Notes: generated by a model from the sequence alone, not told the origin. 64,000 nucleotides of DNA from Theropithecus gelada (GCF_003255815.1 NC_037689.1:26213154-26277153), one strand, 5' to 3'. Positions 23,218 to 34,722 are shown, counted from the first letter of the stretch. Numbers and translations: made by a program.

Positions 23218-23876
23218 CTGGGGCTCCCCAACCCCCAGGCCACGGTACCAGTTTCTATAGCAGAGGCAATAAGAATTTGTCAAGAAGAGATCTAGTGTTA
23301 AAAAAATGTAATGAGAGTAATTATATATTACATTAAGTAAATATTACATTAGGTACCAGTTACCTCTACCAAGTTAGAGGTACCAGTCCGTGGTGTGTTA
23401 GGAACCAGGCCACATGGCCGAAAGTGAATGGCGAGTGAGCAAACAAAACTTCATCTGTATTTACAGCTGCTCCCCATGGCCCACATTACCACCTGAGCTC
23501 CGCCTCCTGGCAGATCAGTGGCGGCAATAGATTATCATAAGAGTGTGAACTCTATTGTGAACTGTGCATGCGAGGGATGTAGGTTGTGCGCTCCTTATGA
23601 GAATCTAATTCCTGATGATCTATCACTGTCTCCTGTCACCCCCAGATAGGACCGTCTGATTGCAGGAAAACGTGCTCAAGGATCCCACTGATTTTACATT
23701 ATGATGAGCTGTAGAATAATTTCGTTATCTATTGCAATGTAACAATGGTGGAGATAAAGTGCACAATGTATGTAATGCTCTTGAATCATCTTGAAACCAT
23801 CCCCCTGCCTCTGGTTCGTGGAAAAATTGTTTTCCACGAAACTGGTCCCTGGTACCAAAAAGGTTTGGGACTGCTG
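23218..23876 (-). mobile_element. hAT DNA transposon (Charlie-type) carrying an inserted segment
   Basis: Terminal ends tggggctccccaaccccc and 'aaaaaggtttgggactgctg' are worn inverted repeats of a hAT element. Repeats of ctctaacc flank it (23211-23218 and 23877-23884), the 8-bp duplication typical of hAT. Body text includes 'ttaggaaccaggccaca', 'ggcagatcagtggcggca' and 'gcactttatc'-type text on the reverse strand. It is interrupted at 23253-23378 by foreign sequence (separate entry). Confidence 0.82.
23253..23387. other. Insertion in the hAT element copying 25961-26043
   Basis: Between the hAT segments ending ggccacggtaccagt and resuming gtaccagtccgtgg lies about 130 bp of foreign DNA. Positions 23258-23341 nearly duplicate 25961-26043. 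Then follow ggtaccagt (23352-23360), the inverted pair tacctcta/tagaggta (23361-23368, 23375-23382) and a further ggtaccagt (23379-23387). The first ggtaccagt is at 23244-23252. The pattern suggests a templated repair insertion. Confidence 0.75.
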
Positions 23877-24119
23877 CTCTAACCCCCCCGTCTCTAGGAA
23901 GAGGTCTGTCCTAATGGTTGCTTGGACCTAAAGCCATTGAGGACAAGGAGTACTTGAACGAAGCTTTCCTCCAATTGCCTTAGTGAGACTCAAGACAAAA
24001 TTTGAGAAGCCCAGAAGTACAAAGTGGAGTCCAGTTCACTGCAAAAGAGGCAGCTTCTCAAAAAATTTTTCCTTTCCTCTCTGAGTTAGTGTGCTATTGC
24101 TCCCTAGTACTTAAAAGAC

Positions 24120-25010
24120 TGTAAATGAAAAATAAAATCCTAAGCTCCTCAACTAACTGAAAAAACCCCCTCTGGGCCAAAGGAACCCCAGAGAAACCTG
24201 AAAAACTGGATTCCCAGCCATGACAGGAAGAGAGGTCAGAGATACATCCTTCCCTCCTGCCATTTGGAGTCTAGGCACAACTGACCAGCATTCTCATTAA
24301 AGTACGGATCAAAATACTGACAAAACAGCCCCCTGGGATGGGAAATTACCAAATTCCAACCTGACTCTGGTATAGCATCGCATGACAGATAGCAGACCTG
24401 GAAGGAAATCAAAATATCTCACCCCAACATAGATTTCTTTGTCATGTTTTGAAATGGCCCTGCAAAACCATCTTTCCTGGCAGAAATTGGCATCTGTGGA
24501 GAATCTCCATTAATACAGCCAGGACTTTGCTGTATCTAGGAAAGATGAACTCTAAGTCTGACACCTTGAAAGGTCTGAAAAGAGACATTTACCATCTGTT
24601 CTCCCTGAAGCCTGCTACCTAGAGGTGTCATCTACATGATAAGTACCTTGGCTTCCACAACTCCTCACCCTTTATCTTAGCATTTATTTCTACTGACCTC
24701 AACTCTTTAGACAAAACTTAACTCTTTCAACCAATTGCCAATCAGAAATCTTTAAATCTACCTATGACCTGTAAGGCCCCACTTCAAGAGATCCTGCCTC
24801 TTTAGGCTGAACCAACGTACACTTTGCATGTAGTGATTTCTGATGTCACCTACATTTCCTGTCACCCTAAAATGTATAAAACCAAACTGTAACTGCCTCG
24901 GGCACACTTTCTCGGGAACTCTTAAGACTGTTTCCCCAGGCCATGGTCACTCATATTGGCTCAGAATAAATTTTTTAAATATTTGACAGAGTTTGGTTTT
25001 TCCATTATCA
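24120..25010 (+). mobile_element. Solitary class I-like ERV LTR (about 890 bp)
   Basis: A long LTR bounded by tgtaaatgaaaa and ttatca has a U3 with 'gacaaaacagccccctggga' and 'cctgcaaaaccatctttcc'. A promoter-like TATAAA lies at 24875-24880 and a poly(A) signal AATAAA at 24965-24970. No gag, pol or env sequence flanks it, so it is a solo LTR. The family is not fixed from memory. Confidence 0.75.
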
Positions 25011-25069
25011 AAGCTAAAAGGAAGTGGATAGGTAGGTTGATTTATCTTTGCTTTAAACCTGGAAGCATA

Positions 25070-25378
25070 GGCTGGGCACAGGCGCTCATGCCTGTAATTC
25101 CAGCACTTTGGGAAGCCGAGGTGGGCGGATCACTTAACGTCAGGAGTTTGGGACCAGCGTGATCAGCAAGGCAAAATCCCATCTCTACTAAAAATACAAA
25201 AATTAGCTGAGTGTAGTGTCATGCACCTGTAATCCCAGCTACTTGGAAGGCTGAGGCAGGAGAATCACTTGAACCCAGGAGGCGGAGGTTGCAGTGAGCC
25301 GAGATCACGTCACTGCACTCCAGCCTGGGTAACAGAGCGGACTCCATCTCAATAAAACAAAAAACAAAACAAAAAAAC
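25070..25378 (+). mobile_element. Alu (AluS-like) with 10-bp TSD
   Basis: Two-arm Alu from ggctgggcacaggcgctc to 'gagcggactccatctc' with a CAAAA-rich tail. aacctggaag occurs at 25056-25065 and 25379-25388, duplicating the target. Confidence 0.95.
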
Positions 25379-25388
25379 AACCTGGAAG

Positions 25389-26359
25389 TGTGAAGACACT
25401 TGGGACTAGAGAGACCTTGAACAGGTATACCTGTGACACTGATTTCCTGGCTGTTTGTACCCTGTAGATTCACAGGCATGGACGCCACTTCACATTCTGC
25501 TCTATGGAGGGCAGCAGTGTGGGTACTCCAGCAACGAAGGGGTCTAGGATAAGGGATCCCCCAAATACAAGGGGGCCAACAGCTGGAGGAAGAAATGCAG
25601 CAGAGCCTGCAGAAGTCCAGAAAACAGATGATCAGACCTTGAAGTCAATTTGAATAACAAAACAGGACCTAGGACTTAAGGAGACTGAGATAAGGAACAC
25701 AACTGTCTCCTTAACATCCATCTACTGAGACAGAGATTCCAAGATGGGGAAACAGTGGTGACTTGAAATAGGAGAAGCAATATCATCACATGCTAATTAT
25801 GTTAAATATGAGATCTAGTGAGAAGAATAGAAAAATGACTCATTAATTATTAATGAACTGAATTACCTCATCCATATTACAAAAACTCAGCTGCACCCTG
25901 TTTATGCAAGCATACTAAAAACGAAAGTGATAAAAAAAAGTTTCAGAAAACAATGCTATGTAGCAGAGGCAATAAGAATTTGTCAAGAAGAGATCTAGTG
26001 TTAAAAAAATGTAATGAGGGTAATTATGTTTACATTAAGTAAAAACAACAGCTAAATGAGTGAAACAAAAACCATTAGGAGTGAAAGGGGAAATTTTTAA
26101 GATTATATTTATAGAGGCGTAGTTTGCATGCCTCTACTACTTCAAGGATCAAGAATTTGAGAAATTAGTAAATCTAACAGTGAAAAATAAGTAAGAAAAG
26201 AGAAAAACGTAAGAATTCAAATGATAGGTTCAATTTAATATACCTCTCATATATGCATATATACACGCAGGCATATATGCATGCATATATATGTCATAAT
26301 AACTTTATGTACATATAATGGCCATATACATTATTGAGAACATACACATATACAGTATC
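25389..26359. other. Unassigned sequence holding the source-like 84-bp copy
   Basis: No gene is seen. Positions 25961-26043 are nearly identical to 23258-23341. TATATGCA-type alternations lie at 26250-26300. Confidence 0.5.
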
Positions 26360-26588
26360 AATATAATTTGTGTATAAGAAACTTCAACGAATCTGAAAAA
26401 GTGAAAATTGAAAATTGTGTGTGCTGTATGCTGAAATCATAACCTAAATGAGATGGAAATAAGCACAGATAATTGACCCTAAACTTTCACATTATTTACA
26501 AATTAAGGAATGTAATCTAACTCTGTATTCAAAGAAGGTATCAAATCTCAACCTATAAAATATCTGAGAGTAATTATAATGACATTGC
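26360..26588 (+). mobile_element. L1M ORF2 fragment, first part
   Basis: Diverged ORF2-like text ('tcacattatttacaaatta', 'aaggaatgtaatctaactct') that appears to resume after the LTR at 27319. Confidence 0.5.
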
Positions 26589-26589
26589 A

Positions 26590-27318
26590 TCAACAGCCTA
26601 GTCTTCAGCAGTAAGAGTGTAACTGCTCTGTGGGTTCTTCCTGCCCTCTGCACAAAGTAAATCCATGGCATTGTGGTAAAGAAAGAGTTTAATTGGTGCA
26701 AGGCCAGCCATGCCACATGGGCGACAGAGTTTTTACTCAAACTAGGCTCCCTAAAGATTTGGAGACTGGGAATTTTTAAGGATAATTTTGCAAGCAGAGG
26801 GCCACAGAGTGGGAGTGCTGACTGGCTGGGTTGAAGATGAAGTCATAGTGAGTTGAAGCTGCGCCTTTGCACTGTGTCAGTTCCTGGGTGGGGGCCACAA
26901 GACCAGTTGAACCAGTTTACTGGGTGGTGGCAGCTGATTCATCCAGTGCAGCATCTGAAAAATATCTCAAGCATCCATCTTAGGTTTTACAACAGTGATG
27001 TTATCCTTAGGAGTAACTGCGGATGTTTAGAATATCGTGGCCTCTGGCTTCATGAATCCTAAAACATAACTTCTAATTTTGGGTTGATTTGTTCATCCTA
27101 CAAAGACAGTCTGGTCCCCAGGCAAGAAGGTGGTTTTTTTTCAGGAAAGGGCTATTATCTTTGTCAACTGTGAACTATGGACAAAATTCCTCCCAAAGTT
27201 AATTCAGATGCCCAGGAATGAACAAAGACAGCTTGGAGTTTAAGAGCAAAATGGAGTCGGTTAGGGTAGATCCCTTTTCACTGTCATAATTTTCTCACTG
27301 TAATAATTTTTGCCAAAG
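26590..27318 (-). mobile_element. LTR-like element splitting L1M
   Basis: On the minus strand an ATTAAACTCTTTCTTTACC polyadenylation-type region (top strand near 26680-26697) precedes the likely U5. The upstream U3 includes 'ttcctgggtgggggccacaa', 'ttaggttttacaacagtgat' and 'gaatgaacaaagacagcttg'. I recognise this as a common repeat but cannot name it with confidence. Confidence 0.55.
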
Positions 27319-27955
27319 CAGTTTTAGGAACACTTTAAAGAAAACACAGCCGCAAATGCCTTTATTATCTAAGAGAAATGAGAGAAGAAAAGGAACTCAG
27401 TATTGGCTTGAATAAATTAAAGAACAAAACAACATGAAACTAAATAGAAAAATGCCAATAAAGCTTAAAGCTGAAATTAATGAAATGGGAAATAAAAATT
27501 GTACCTATCACCCAAGATAATTTCTCAAAATTATACAATGAAATAAAATAGATAAACTTCTGTGAGTCCGATGGATTGTAAAGAAACAAATAGCAAGAGT
27601 ACGTTATAAAAAAGGGGTTTAAAACAAACACAGAGGAATTTAAAGAAATAGATATTAACAATAAAAAACTATATGAAAATCTACGACATTTAATTTGAAA
27701 ACATAGAAGTAGATGATTTTTTGGGAAAGAAAAGTTACCACATTTGATGGAAGAAAATTGAGAAACCTAAATTGGCTGGTTTTCATGGAAGTAAATGTCA
27801 AGCCCATTAAAGATCTGCCATTGAAATATGCAACAGGAATAGGAGGTTTTACAGCTGAATTACAGCTCATATTGAAATTAAAAAACCACATAATCTTGAT
27901 GTTAAACTCTTTCATTTCACAGAAAATAATACAGAGCCCACTAATTTATTTGATG
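27319..27955 (+). mobile_element. L1M ORF2 fragment, second part
   Basis: Text follows the start of the ORF2 reverse-transcriptase region: 'ctgaaattaatgaaatggg', 'acacagaggaatttaaagaa' and a 'ggaggttttacagctgaatt' segment. A 111-codon frame at 27713-28048 spans it and the next LTR and is not a gene. Confidence 0.72.
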
Positions 27956-27959
27956 AGGA

Positions 27960-28590
27960 TGTTACCAGAAAGAGGTCCTGAACCAGACTCCAAGAGAGGG
28001 TTTCTGGACCTCGCAAAAGAAGGAACTCAGGGTGAGTCCATAGAGTAAACTGAACGCAAGTTTATTAAGAAAGTAAAGGAATAAAGAATGGCTATTCCAT
28101 AGGCAGAGCAGCGGCTTGAGCTGCTGACTGAGTATAATTTTAGTGATTTCTTGATTATAGGCTAAACAAAGGGTAGATTATTCATGAGTTTTCTGGGAAA
28201 AGGGTGGGCAATTCCTGAAACTGAGGGTTCCTCCCCTTTATAGATCATATAGGGTAATTTCTGGACGTTGCCATGGCATTTGAAAACTGTCATGGCACTG
28301 GCGGGAGTGCCTTTTAGCAGCTAATGCATTATAATTAGCATATAAGCAGTGAGGAGGACCAGAGGTCACTTTTGTCGCCATCTTGGATTTGTCCAGTTTT
28401 GGCCAGCATTTTTATCACATCCTGTTTTATCAGCAAGGTCTTTGTGACCTGTGATACCAGCTCTGCCAACCTCTCTCATACTATGACTTAGAGTGCCTAA
28501 CCTACAGGGAATGCAGCCCAGCAGGTCTCAGCCTCATTTAACCCAGCCCCTATTCAAGATGGAGCTGCTCTGGTTCAAATACCTCTGACA
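27960..28590 (-). mobile_element. Solo class I ERV LTR with perfect 4-bp TSD
   Basis: On the minus strand it runs from TGTCAGAGGTA to GGTAACA. Flanks agga (27956-27959 and 28591-28594) match exactly, and the 4-bp duplication is typical of many class I ERVs. The polyadenylation region is seen as 'caagtttattaagaaagtaa'. A second copy of the family lies at 57745-58298 in the opposite orientation. Subfamily not assigned. Confidence 0.88.
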
Positions 28591-28594
28591 AGGA

Positions 28595-29390
28595 CAGTAT
28601 AGAAATATGAGGAACACAAGGTGTAGGTCCCAACTAGCTTTGTACCTATCAGCATGAATTTTAGCATCTTCATTGGTTAACAAGAAACTAAAATTCATCT
28701 TTAAGAATTTTAGTCTGAATGTGCACACAAGGTGTTCTGGTTCAGAAACAGATTTTTTTTTTTAATTAAAAACCACACGACAAATAAGAAGTGTGTTCTC
28801 ACCCTCTTCCCTAGTTTTTACCCTGGGGAAGTACAATGAGAACCAGGTCAATTGTCTTAAGCAAGCAGCCTAACACATTTCTTAGATTGAGAGATCAAGA
28901 ACAATACAAATGTTATCTGTTTATGAAAGAAAAGGAAGGAGATGTTCCTTCACTGCTGAAAGGATCACCTCCTTTCTCCAGCCCTTTGGAATATAAAATA
29001 AAACTTCTCTAGGAGCTGAAGGGCCCTGTGTCTTTTATCACCTAGAGGTGGTGCCAAGATCTGGGTGAATTCCTCCTTGAAATGTAAATACCTACTTGGG
29101 TACTTGCTCCAATCTAGTAAGTGTCTAGAGGCTTTAACCTAAGAACAAGTCGGAGCTATAAGCATTTGGCTTTAGGGAGATAAGAAGTTTTATTACCCTT
29201 TCCAATAAGAGCAATTAACTAGACATATGGCTACTTATCCAGTTCTCACAGTATGAGGAGATGCTTCAAAGAGAAATGAAAGCAAACATTCTCAGAAGGA
29301 AGGCTAGGGCTTCTCACAGAAGCACTTAGACACCAGGGAGTATTACCACTCCACAGAATGAGATGTAAACCTGCCATCCTATGACTACTT
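28595..29390. other. Unassigned, possibly LTR-derived sequence
   Basis: An aatataaaataaaacttctc segment at about 28990 followed by 'gccctgtgtcttttatcacc' looks like an LTR polyadenylation and U5 region. The rest is not recognised and I cannot set boundaries. Confidence 0.35.
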
Positions 29391-29465
29391 TGTTGTTTGT
29401 TTTAGAGACAGGGTCTTACTCTGTTGCCCAGGCTGGAGTGCAGTGGTTCAATCAGGGACTGCAGC

Positions 29466-29770
29466 TTTTTTTTTTTTTTTTTTTTCCTGAGATGGAGTCT
29501 AGCTCCATTGCCCAGGCTACAGTGCAGTGGCACGATCTCAGCTCACTGCAAGCTTTGACTCCTGGGTTCAAGCAATTCTCCTGCCTCAGCCTCCCGAGTA
29601 ACTGGGACTATAGTCAACCACCACAACTTCTGACTAATTTTTGTATTTTTAGTAGATACGTGGTTTCACTATGTTGGCCAAGCTAGTCTCGAACTCCTGG
29701 CCTCAAGAGATATGCCTGCCTCAGTCTCCTAAAGTGCTGGGATTATAGGTGTGAGCCACTGCACCTGGCC
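29466..29770 (-). mobile_element. Inner Alu (AluS-like) nested in an Alu
   Basis: A T-tail, 'gagatggagtctagctccat' and an end of 'ccactgcacctggcc'. The target repeats cagggactgcagc (29453-29465) and catggactgtagc (29771-29783) derive from the outer Alu, proving the order of insertion. Confidence 0.93.
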
Positions 29771-29867
29771 CATGGACTGTAGCCTTGACCTTCTGAACTC
29801 AAGCAAACCTCCTACCTCAGCCTCCCAAGTAGCAGGGACCACAGGTGTGTACCACCATGCCTGACTA

Positions 29868-29870
<3 letters not shown>

Positions 29871-29925
<55 letters not shown>
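29871..29925. repeat. (TA)n microsatellite, about 27 units
   Basis: An uninterrupted TA run sits inside the outer Alu linker. The length suggests high instability. Confidence 0.95.
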
Positions 29926-29929
<4 letters not shown>

Positions 29930-30358
29930 AGAGACAAGGTTTTGTTACGTTGCCTAGGCTAGATGACTCTGTTTTGGATTAAGTGAGTCAACACATGAAA
30001 TAAGGTACTATCTACATAAAGCATATATTCATTTTTGGTGCTAAAATAATTATTATAGCATAGACAAATATAATTCAATCTTCCTAATGATATCAGTACC
30101 TTTAAAATTTGTTTAAAATCCAGTAGCAGAGCAAAGAATAATACTCCACATGGCTGAGAAGAGTAGCTGCAAAGATGACAATGCATTAGAAAAATGCACT
30201 GTGTTAGAAAGTGTCAGTGTAATCCACTAATTCCACCAATGAAAGGCAAATGTGTAATTCCATTGGTAGTCATGGAAAAATTATGAAACTGAATCTAAAA
30301 TGGTAAGAAGAAAAGGATAAGACATCTTAACAAATATGTAAATAACAAAAGCACACTA

Positions 30359-30663
30359 GCTAGGTGCGTGACTTGTGCCAGTAATCCCAGTTTTTTGGCA
30401 GACCCAGTTTGGAGGATTGCTTGAGGCCAAGCATTTGAGAGCAGCCTGGGCAACATAGCACATTCCCATCTTTCCAAAAAATAAAATTAGCTGGGTGTGG
30501 TGACACACGCCTGTAGTCCCAGCTACTCGGGAGGCTGAGGTGGGAGGATTGCTTGAGCCTAGGATGTTGAGCCTGCCGTGAGCTAGGACTGCACCACTGT
30601 TCTCCAGCCTGGGCAACAGAGCAAGAACCAGTCTCAAACAAAACAAAACAAAACAAAACAAAA
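30359..30663 (+). mobile_element. Alu (AluJ-like) with TSD and (AAAAC)n tail
   Basis: From gctaggtgcgtgacttg to 'agaaccagtctcaaac'. Flanks aaaagcac (30347-30354 and 30661-30668) duplicate the target. The tail is an AAAAC array at about 30637-30662. Confidence 0.92.
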
Positions 30664-30839
30664 AGCACTCTTCTAAAATGAATACCAATTGCAGCCTAAA
30701 AAGCAAAATACTAAAGTAATTTCAAGAAAAATCAGAGAGCATGAAAGAATGCCTTTTATTTCTAAAATTATTATCCAATTACTTCTGGAAGATTGTGGCA
30801 AATGCAGTGAAATGAATGAAAATTTGTGATTACTATTGG

Positions 30840-31340
30840 AAAAGAACAGATAAAATTACAGCACTTTTGCTGATAGCATGAATGTTTACCTGAGAAAATC
30901 TATTAAAAACCTATTAGAAAAATAAGGTAATTTGGTAAAATTGCTGAATACAAAGTAAATAAACAAAAATTATTAGTGTTTTTTACATACTGCAATAGGA
31001 ACCTAGAAAGCAATATGGGAGCATTCTATTGAAAATCCAATAATTATTTTAAAAACTTAGGAGTGCATATAATAAGAGAGGTGCTGGAAAGAAATACACT
31101 GAATTAAACTGAAACACAGAATACCCAAACAAATGGAAGTACATGTTATATCCTCAAATGCTTAAATCATACATCACAAAAATGCCAGCTCCACCAAAAT
31201 TGATGTATGAATCAATTGTCATCCAATTTCCAATCATAACAAGCTGTTTAATCTTTTGCATTGTAGAAAATGATCTCACAGTTCATATAGGAAGATGTAC
31301 TATACAAGTACAGTTAGGAAATCAATTAGAGAAATAATAC
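30840..31340 (+). mobile_element. L1M ORF2 fragment
   Basis: Reverse-transcriptase-region text: 'gctgaatacaaagtaaataa', 'aggaacctagaaagcaatat' and 'ccagctccaccaaaattga'. All frames are broken. Confidence 0.72.
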
Positions 31341-31803
31341 ATGATATAGGGCATCTGCTACCACATACAGGACATGCTATAATGATACTCCAATCAGATC
31401 AATGTTATTGCCATAGGAATATGCTATAGGAAGTGACACAATGTAGCTGCTACATTTTATCAAATCAACTTCTTTCTTTCCTGCCCTAGGTGTAGGGGTT
31501 GGAGGCTGGTTTTCAACATCACTACTGTTGAGTCCACTCAGTGGTCTCCTTTTGCCTTCCCCTACATTTTCCAATTTATTTTGAGCAAATTGTCTAACTT
31601 GTTTTCCTGGCTAGACCCCGACAGTATTTTCTACCAATTGTAGTTATAACTAAAGTGAAATACATGCCAATCAAACATGTGAATGGTGAGCATCGTCTCT
31701 ATATGAATTAGTTCAATTGGGTTATATAAATAAATGAACACGTAAAATGATGTTTTAAGTTATTATATGGATAGTAATATAAAGTGAGAAATTAAGGAAA
31801 AGC
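31341..31803. other. Unassigned sequence
   Basis: No gene or repeat is recognised. Confidence 0.4.
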
Positions 31804-32072
31804 AGCCAGGCACAGTGGCTCACACCTGTAATCCTTGCACTTTGGGGGGCCAAGGCAGGCAGAACTTGAGTTCGAGACCAGCCTAGCCAACATGGTGAAA
31901 CCCCATCTCTATAAAAAATACAAAAATTTGCCAGGCACAGTGGTGCACACCTGTAATCCCAGCCACTCGGGAGGCTGAGGCAGGAGAATCACTTAAACCC
32001 AGGAAGCGGAGGTTGCAGTGAACTGAGATGGCACCACTGCACTCCAGCCTGGATGACAGCGAGACTCTGTCT

Positions 32073-32121
<49 letters not shown>
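31804..32121 (+). mobile_element. Alu (AluS-like) with 48-A tail
   Basis: Two-arm Alu ending 'gcgagactctgtctc' and an uninterrupted run of about 48 A (32074-32121). A small deletion occurs near 31862, where the GGATCACCTGAGG block is shortened. Confidence 0.95.
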
Positions 32122-32123
<2 letters not shown>

Positions 32124-32719
32124 CGAGAAGCTTCTGAGTGAGGGTATACAATTGAAAAAAAAGTTAAACAGCTCAAGGAGGTGAATAACTGCTCTATGTT
32201 CAAGAAAATGCTATATGTTTTTAAAATAAGCCATTGATGTCTGTTTTACTTGCTTTTTAAAATAATTGGGTAGATGCTCTAACACCTTGTTAGACTGAAA
32301 TGGGAAAAGTCAAATTCATTTTACTTTTGAAAAATAGACAACTGATAAAATCACAGCGCCTGTGCTATTTTATCAAGAAAGGGGAGTGTTATACTTTTCT
32401 TTTTCAGGAAATACATTTCCTTTTTAAATTAAATGCAATCATAAATATATACAACATTTCACTGCTACAGTTAAAGCATTAGAAAACCTCAACATATCCA
32501 CAATAAGAAAGAAATAAATTGCCTATGATAATAATAACTGTGGCTTAGCTTCATAACATTGCATTAGCTATAAAATGGAAAAAAAATTAGTAATACTATT
32601 GAGATAAACATAGTAAGAATTCAATAAATAAACTCATCAGGGTGTGTTTGATTTTATCATTATTTTTTTCCTCAAAATAAGCTCTATCTCTTGATAAATA
32701 CTGCATCAGTACAAATCGT
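32122..32719. other. Unassigned AT-rich sequence
   Basis: No gene or repeat is recognised. Confidence 0.4.
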
Positions 32720-32730
32720 ATGCCATTTTA

Positions 32731-33050
32731 TTTTTTATTTTTTTATTTTTATTTTTTGAGACAGGGTGGGTCTTACTGTGTCACCCAGGCTGGAGAGCAG
32801 TGGCACAATCATGGCTTACTGCAGTCTCAACCTCCTGGACCCAAGCAATCCACCTGCATCAGCCTCCTGAGTAGCTGGGAACACAGGCATGAGCCACAAT
32901 GCCTAGCTAATTTATTTTTTATTTTTTATTTGTAGAAATAGGGTCTCCCTATGTTGCCCAGGCTGGTCTCAAAATCTTGGGCTCAAGCAATCCTCTTGCC
33001 TCAGCCTACCAACGTGCTAAGATTACAGGCCTGAGCCACCACACAAGGCC
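32731..33050 (-). mobile_element. Alu (AluJ-like) with 11-bp TSD
   Basis: Antisense Alu with an interrupted T-tail, ending 'ccaccacacaaggcc'. Flanks atgccatttta (32720-32730) and ataccatttta (33055-33065) differ at one position. Confidence 0.93.
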
Positions 33051-33139
33051 CCATATACCATTTTAAATATCAGGAAATAATTAATTACTTTAAGAATTGT
33101 ATAGAGATAATATTAAATTTAGCCTTTAGAAAATGTCCA

Positions 33140-33459
33140 GGTTGGGTGCGGTGGCTCACGCCTGTAATCCTAGCACTTTGGGAGGCCGAGGTGGGCAGAT
33201 CACCTGAGGTCAGGAGTTCAAGACCAGGCTGGACAACATGGTGAAACCCCATCTCTACTAAAAATACAAAAATTAGCTGGGTGTGGTGGTGCACACCCAC
33301 AATCCCAGCTACTTGGGAGGCTGAGGCAGGAGTTTCGTTTGAACCCAGGAGGCAGAGGTTGCAGTAAGCTGAGATCTTGGATCGTGCCACTGCACTCCAG
33401 CCTGAGCAACAGAATGAGACTCTGTCTCAGCAAAAAAAGAAAAGAAAAGAAAAGAAAAT
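33140..33459 (+). mobile_element. Alu (AluS-like) with TSD
   Basis: From ggttgggtgcggtggctc to 'atgagactctgtctcag' and an AAAAG tail. Flanks agaaaatg (33128-33135 and 33453-33460). It lies 90 bp from the preceding Alu in the opposite orientation. Confidence 0.95.
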
Positions 33460-33976
33460 GACGAAATATCTAAACTCTGCATCAGTGTAAAGGATAAATC
33501 CAAAATATAAAGTATTATTTGCCTGAACGAATCCATACAATTTTTCTTAGCTTGTTTATACCAAACATTGCATCTTACAATAACACAAACATCAAAGCAC
33601 AATCCGGAACACTTTTGGAAATATAGATATATTTAATTATCAGAGAAAAATGTATAAATCCAATAGGGCATGTTTTATCCTGATAAAAACCTACACTCTG
33701 GTTTATAAGAAACATAAGCATAGACAGAAAGATGAAGTTATTCTGCCACAGATCAACCTTTCATTATTCTTACTTTTTACCTACGAGTATATTTAAAATA
33801 AAATATTATTACAAAATAAAATTTTCTGATATTCTGTTGTTTCCAATTGTTTTACTTTATGCTTTCTCTTGCATTTCTTGTTTAAATTCAAAACTGAGCT
33901 TTTGAGATTTTGTGTATTCCTTGATTTTACTTTTTAGGTGTATGCAGGCAACTCTCATTGACTATACTCTCCAGCT
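33460..33976. other. Unassigned AT-rich sequence
   Basis: No gene or repeat is recognised. Confidence 0.4.
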
Positions 33977-33989
33977 TCATCCTGTCTTT

Positions 33990-34283
33990 GTTTTGTTTTT
34001 TTGAGACAGGATCTGGCTCTGTTGCCCAGGCTGGAGTGCAGTGGCACGATCTTGGCTCACTGTAGCCTCGACCTCCCGGGCTTAAGCAATCCTCCCACCT
34101 CAGCCTCCCAAGTAGCTGAGACCACAGGCTCATGTTACCACACCTAGTTCATTTTTGTATTGTTTATAGAGACAGGGTTTTGCCGTGTTGCCAGGCTGGT
34201 CTCAAACTCCTGGGCTCAAGTGATCCACCTGCCTTGGCCTCCCAAACTGCTGGGATTACAGGTGTGAGCCACCAAGTCTAGCC
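33990..34283 (-). mobile_element. Alu (AluJ/S) with 13-bp TSD
   Basis: Antisense Alu ending 'gccaccaagtctagcc'. Flanks tcatcctgtcttt (33977-33989) and tcaccctgtcttt (34284-34296) differ at one base. Confidence 0.95.
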
Positions 34284-34547
34284 TCACCCTGTCTTTTGAG
34301 ACAGTCACTCCAGGACCTGCCGGCTAATCTGTTGCCTGGCCATGAGCACAGCTACAAAGTTGAGCTAGTGACTGGTAGAATACTGAATAGTCTACACTTA
34401 AAGGAGGAGAGATAAATGTATTGGAAGTGCATTGAATATAATCTAAACATATAGTGTTAGGGATAGAGTGCAAGTGGAGGAAAAGAATGAGGAAAAGAAT
34501 GAGGTTCTTTGTTAGCTGAAATAACTTGATTAATGAATCTTCGTTGA

Positions 34548-34722
34548 AGAAAGGAAGAATATAAGGAAGAAAGGAGAGAGGGAAGGAAGGGAGGGAGAGA
34601 GGGAGGAAGGGAGGGAGGGAGGAAGGAAGGAAGGAAGGAAGGAAGGAAGGAAGGAAGGAAGGAAGGAAGCAAGGAAGGAAGGAAGCAAGGAAGGAAGGAA
34701 GGAAGGAAGGAAGGAAGGAAAC
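34548..34722. repeat. (GGAA)n purine tract with GGGA variants
   Basis: About 175 bp of GGAA units with a GGGAGGGA-rich left part and two GCAA interruptions. The antisense frames made only of Ser, Pro, Phe and Leu are repeat artefacts. GGAA arrays can bind ETS factors, but nothing shows use here. Confidence 0.95.

Larger units (their letters stand above)
29391..29960 (-). mobile_element. Outer Alu, split by a second Alu
   Basis: Antisense Alu pieces at 29391-29465 and 29784-29960 are parts of one old element. The right part has a (TA)n expansion where the linker should be and stops at 'gttgcctaggctaga', lacking the Alu 5' end. Confidence 0.88.

Noticed and set aside
30356..30706. Frames of 100-117 codons in Alu elements (here and at 8223, 10440, 22057, 33085, 36686, 39182)
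   Set aside because: They are translations of Alu consensus sequence, recurring in the same Alu positions in several copies, and do not represent genes.
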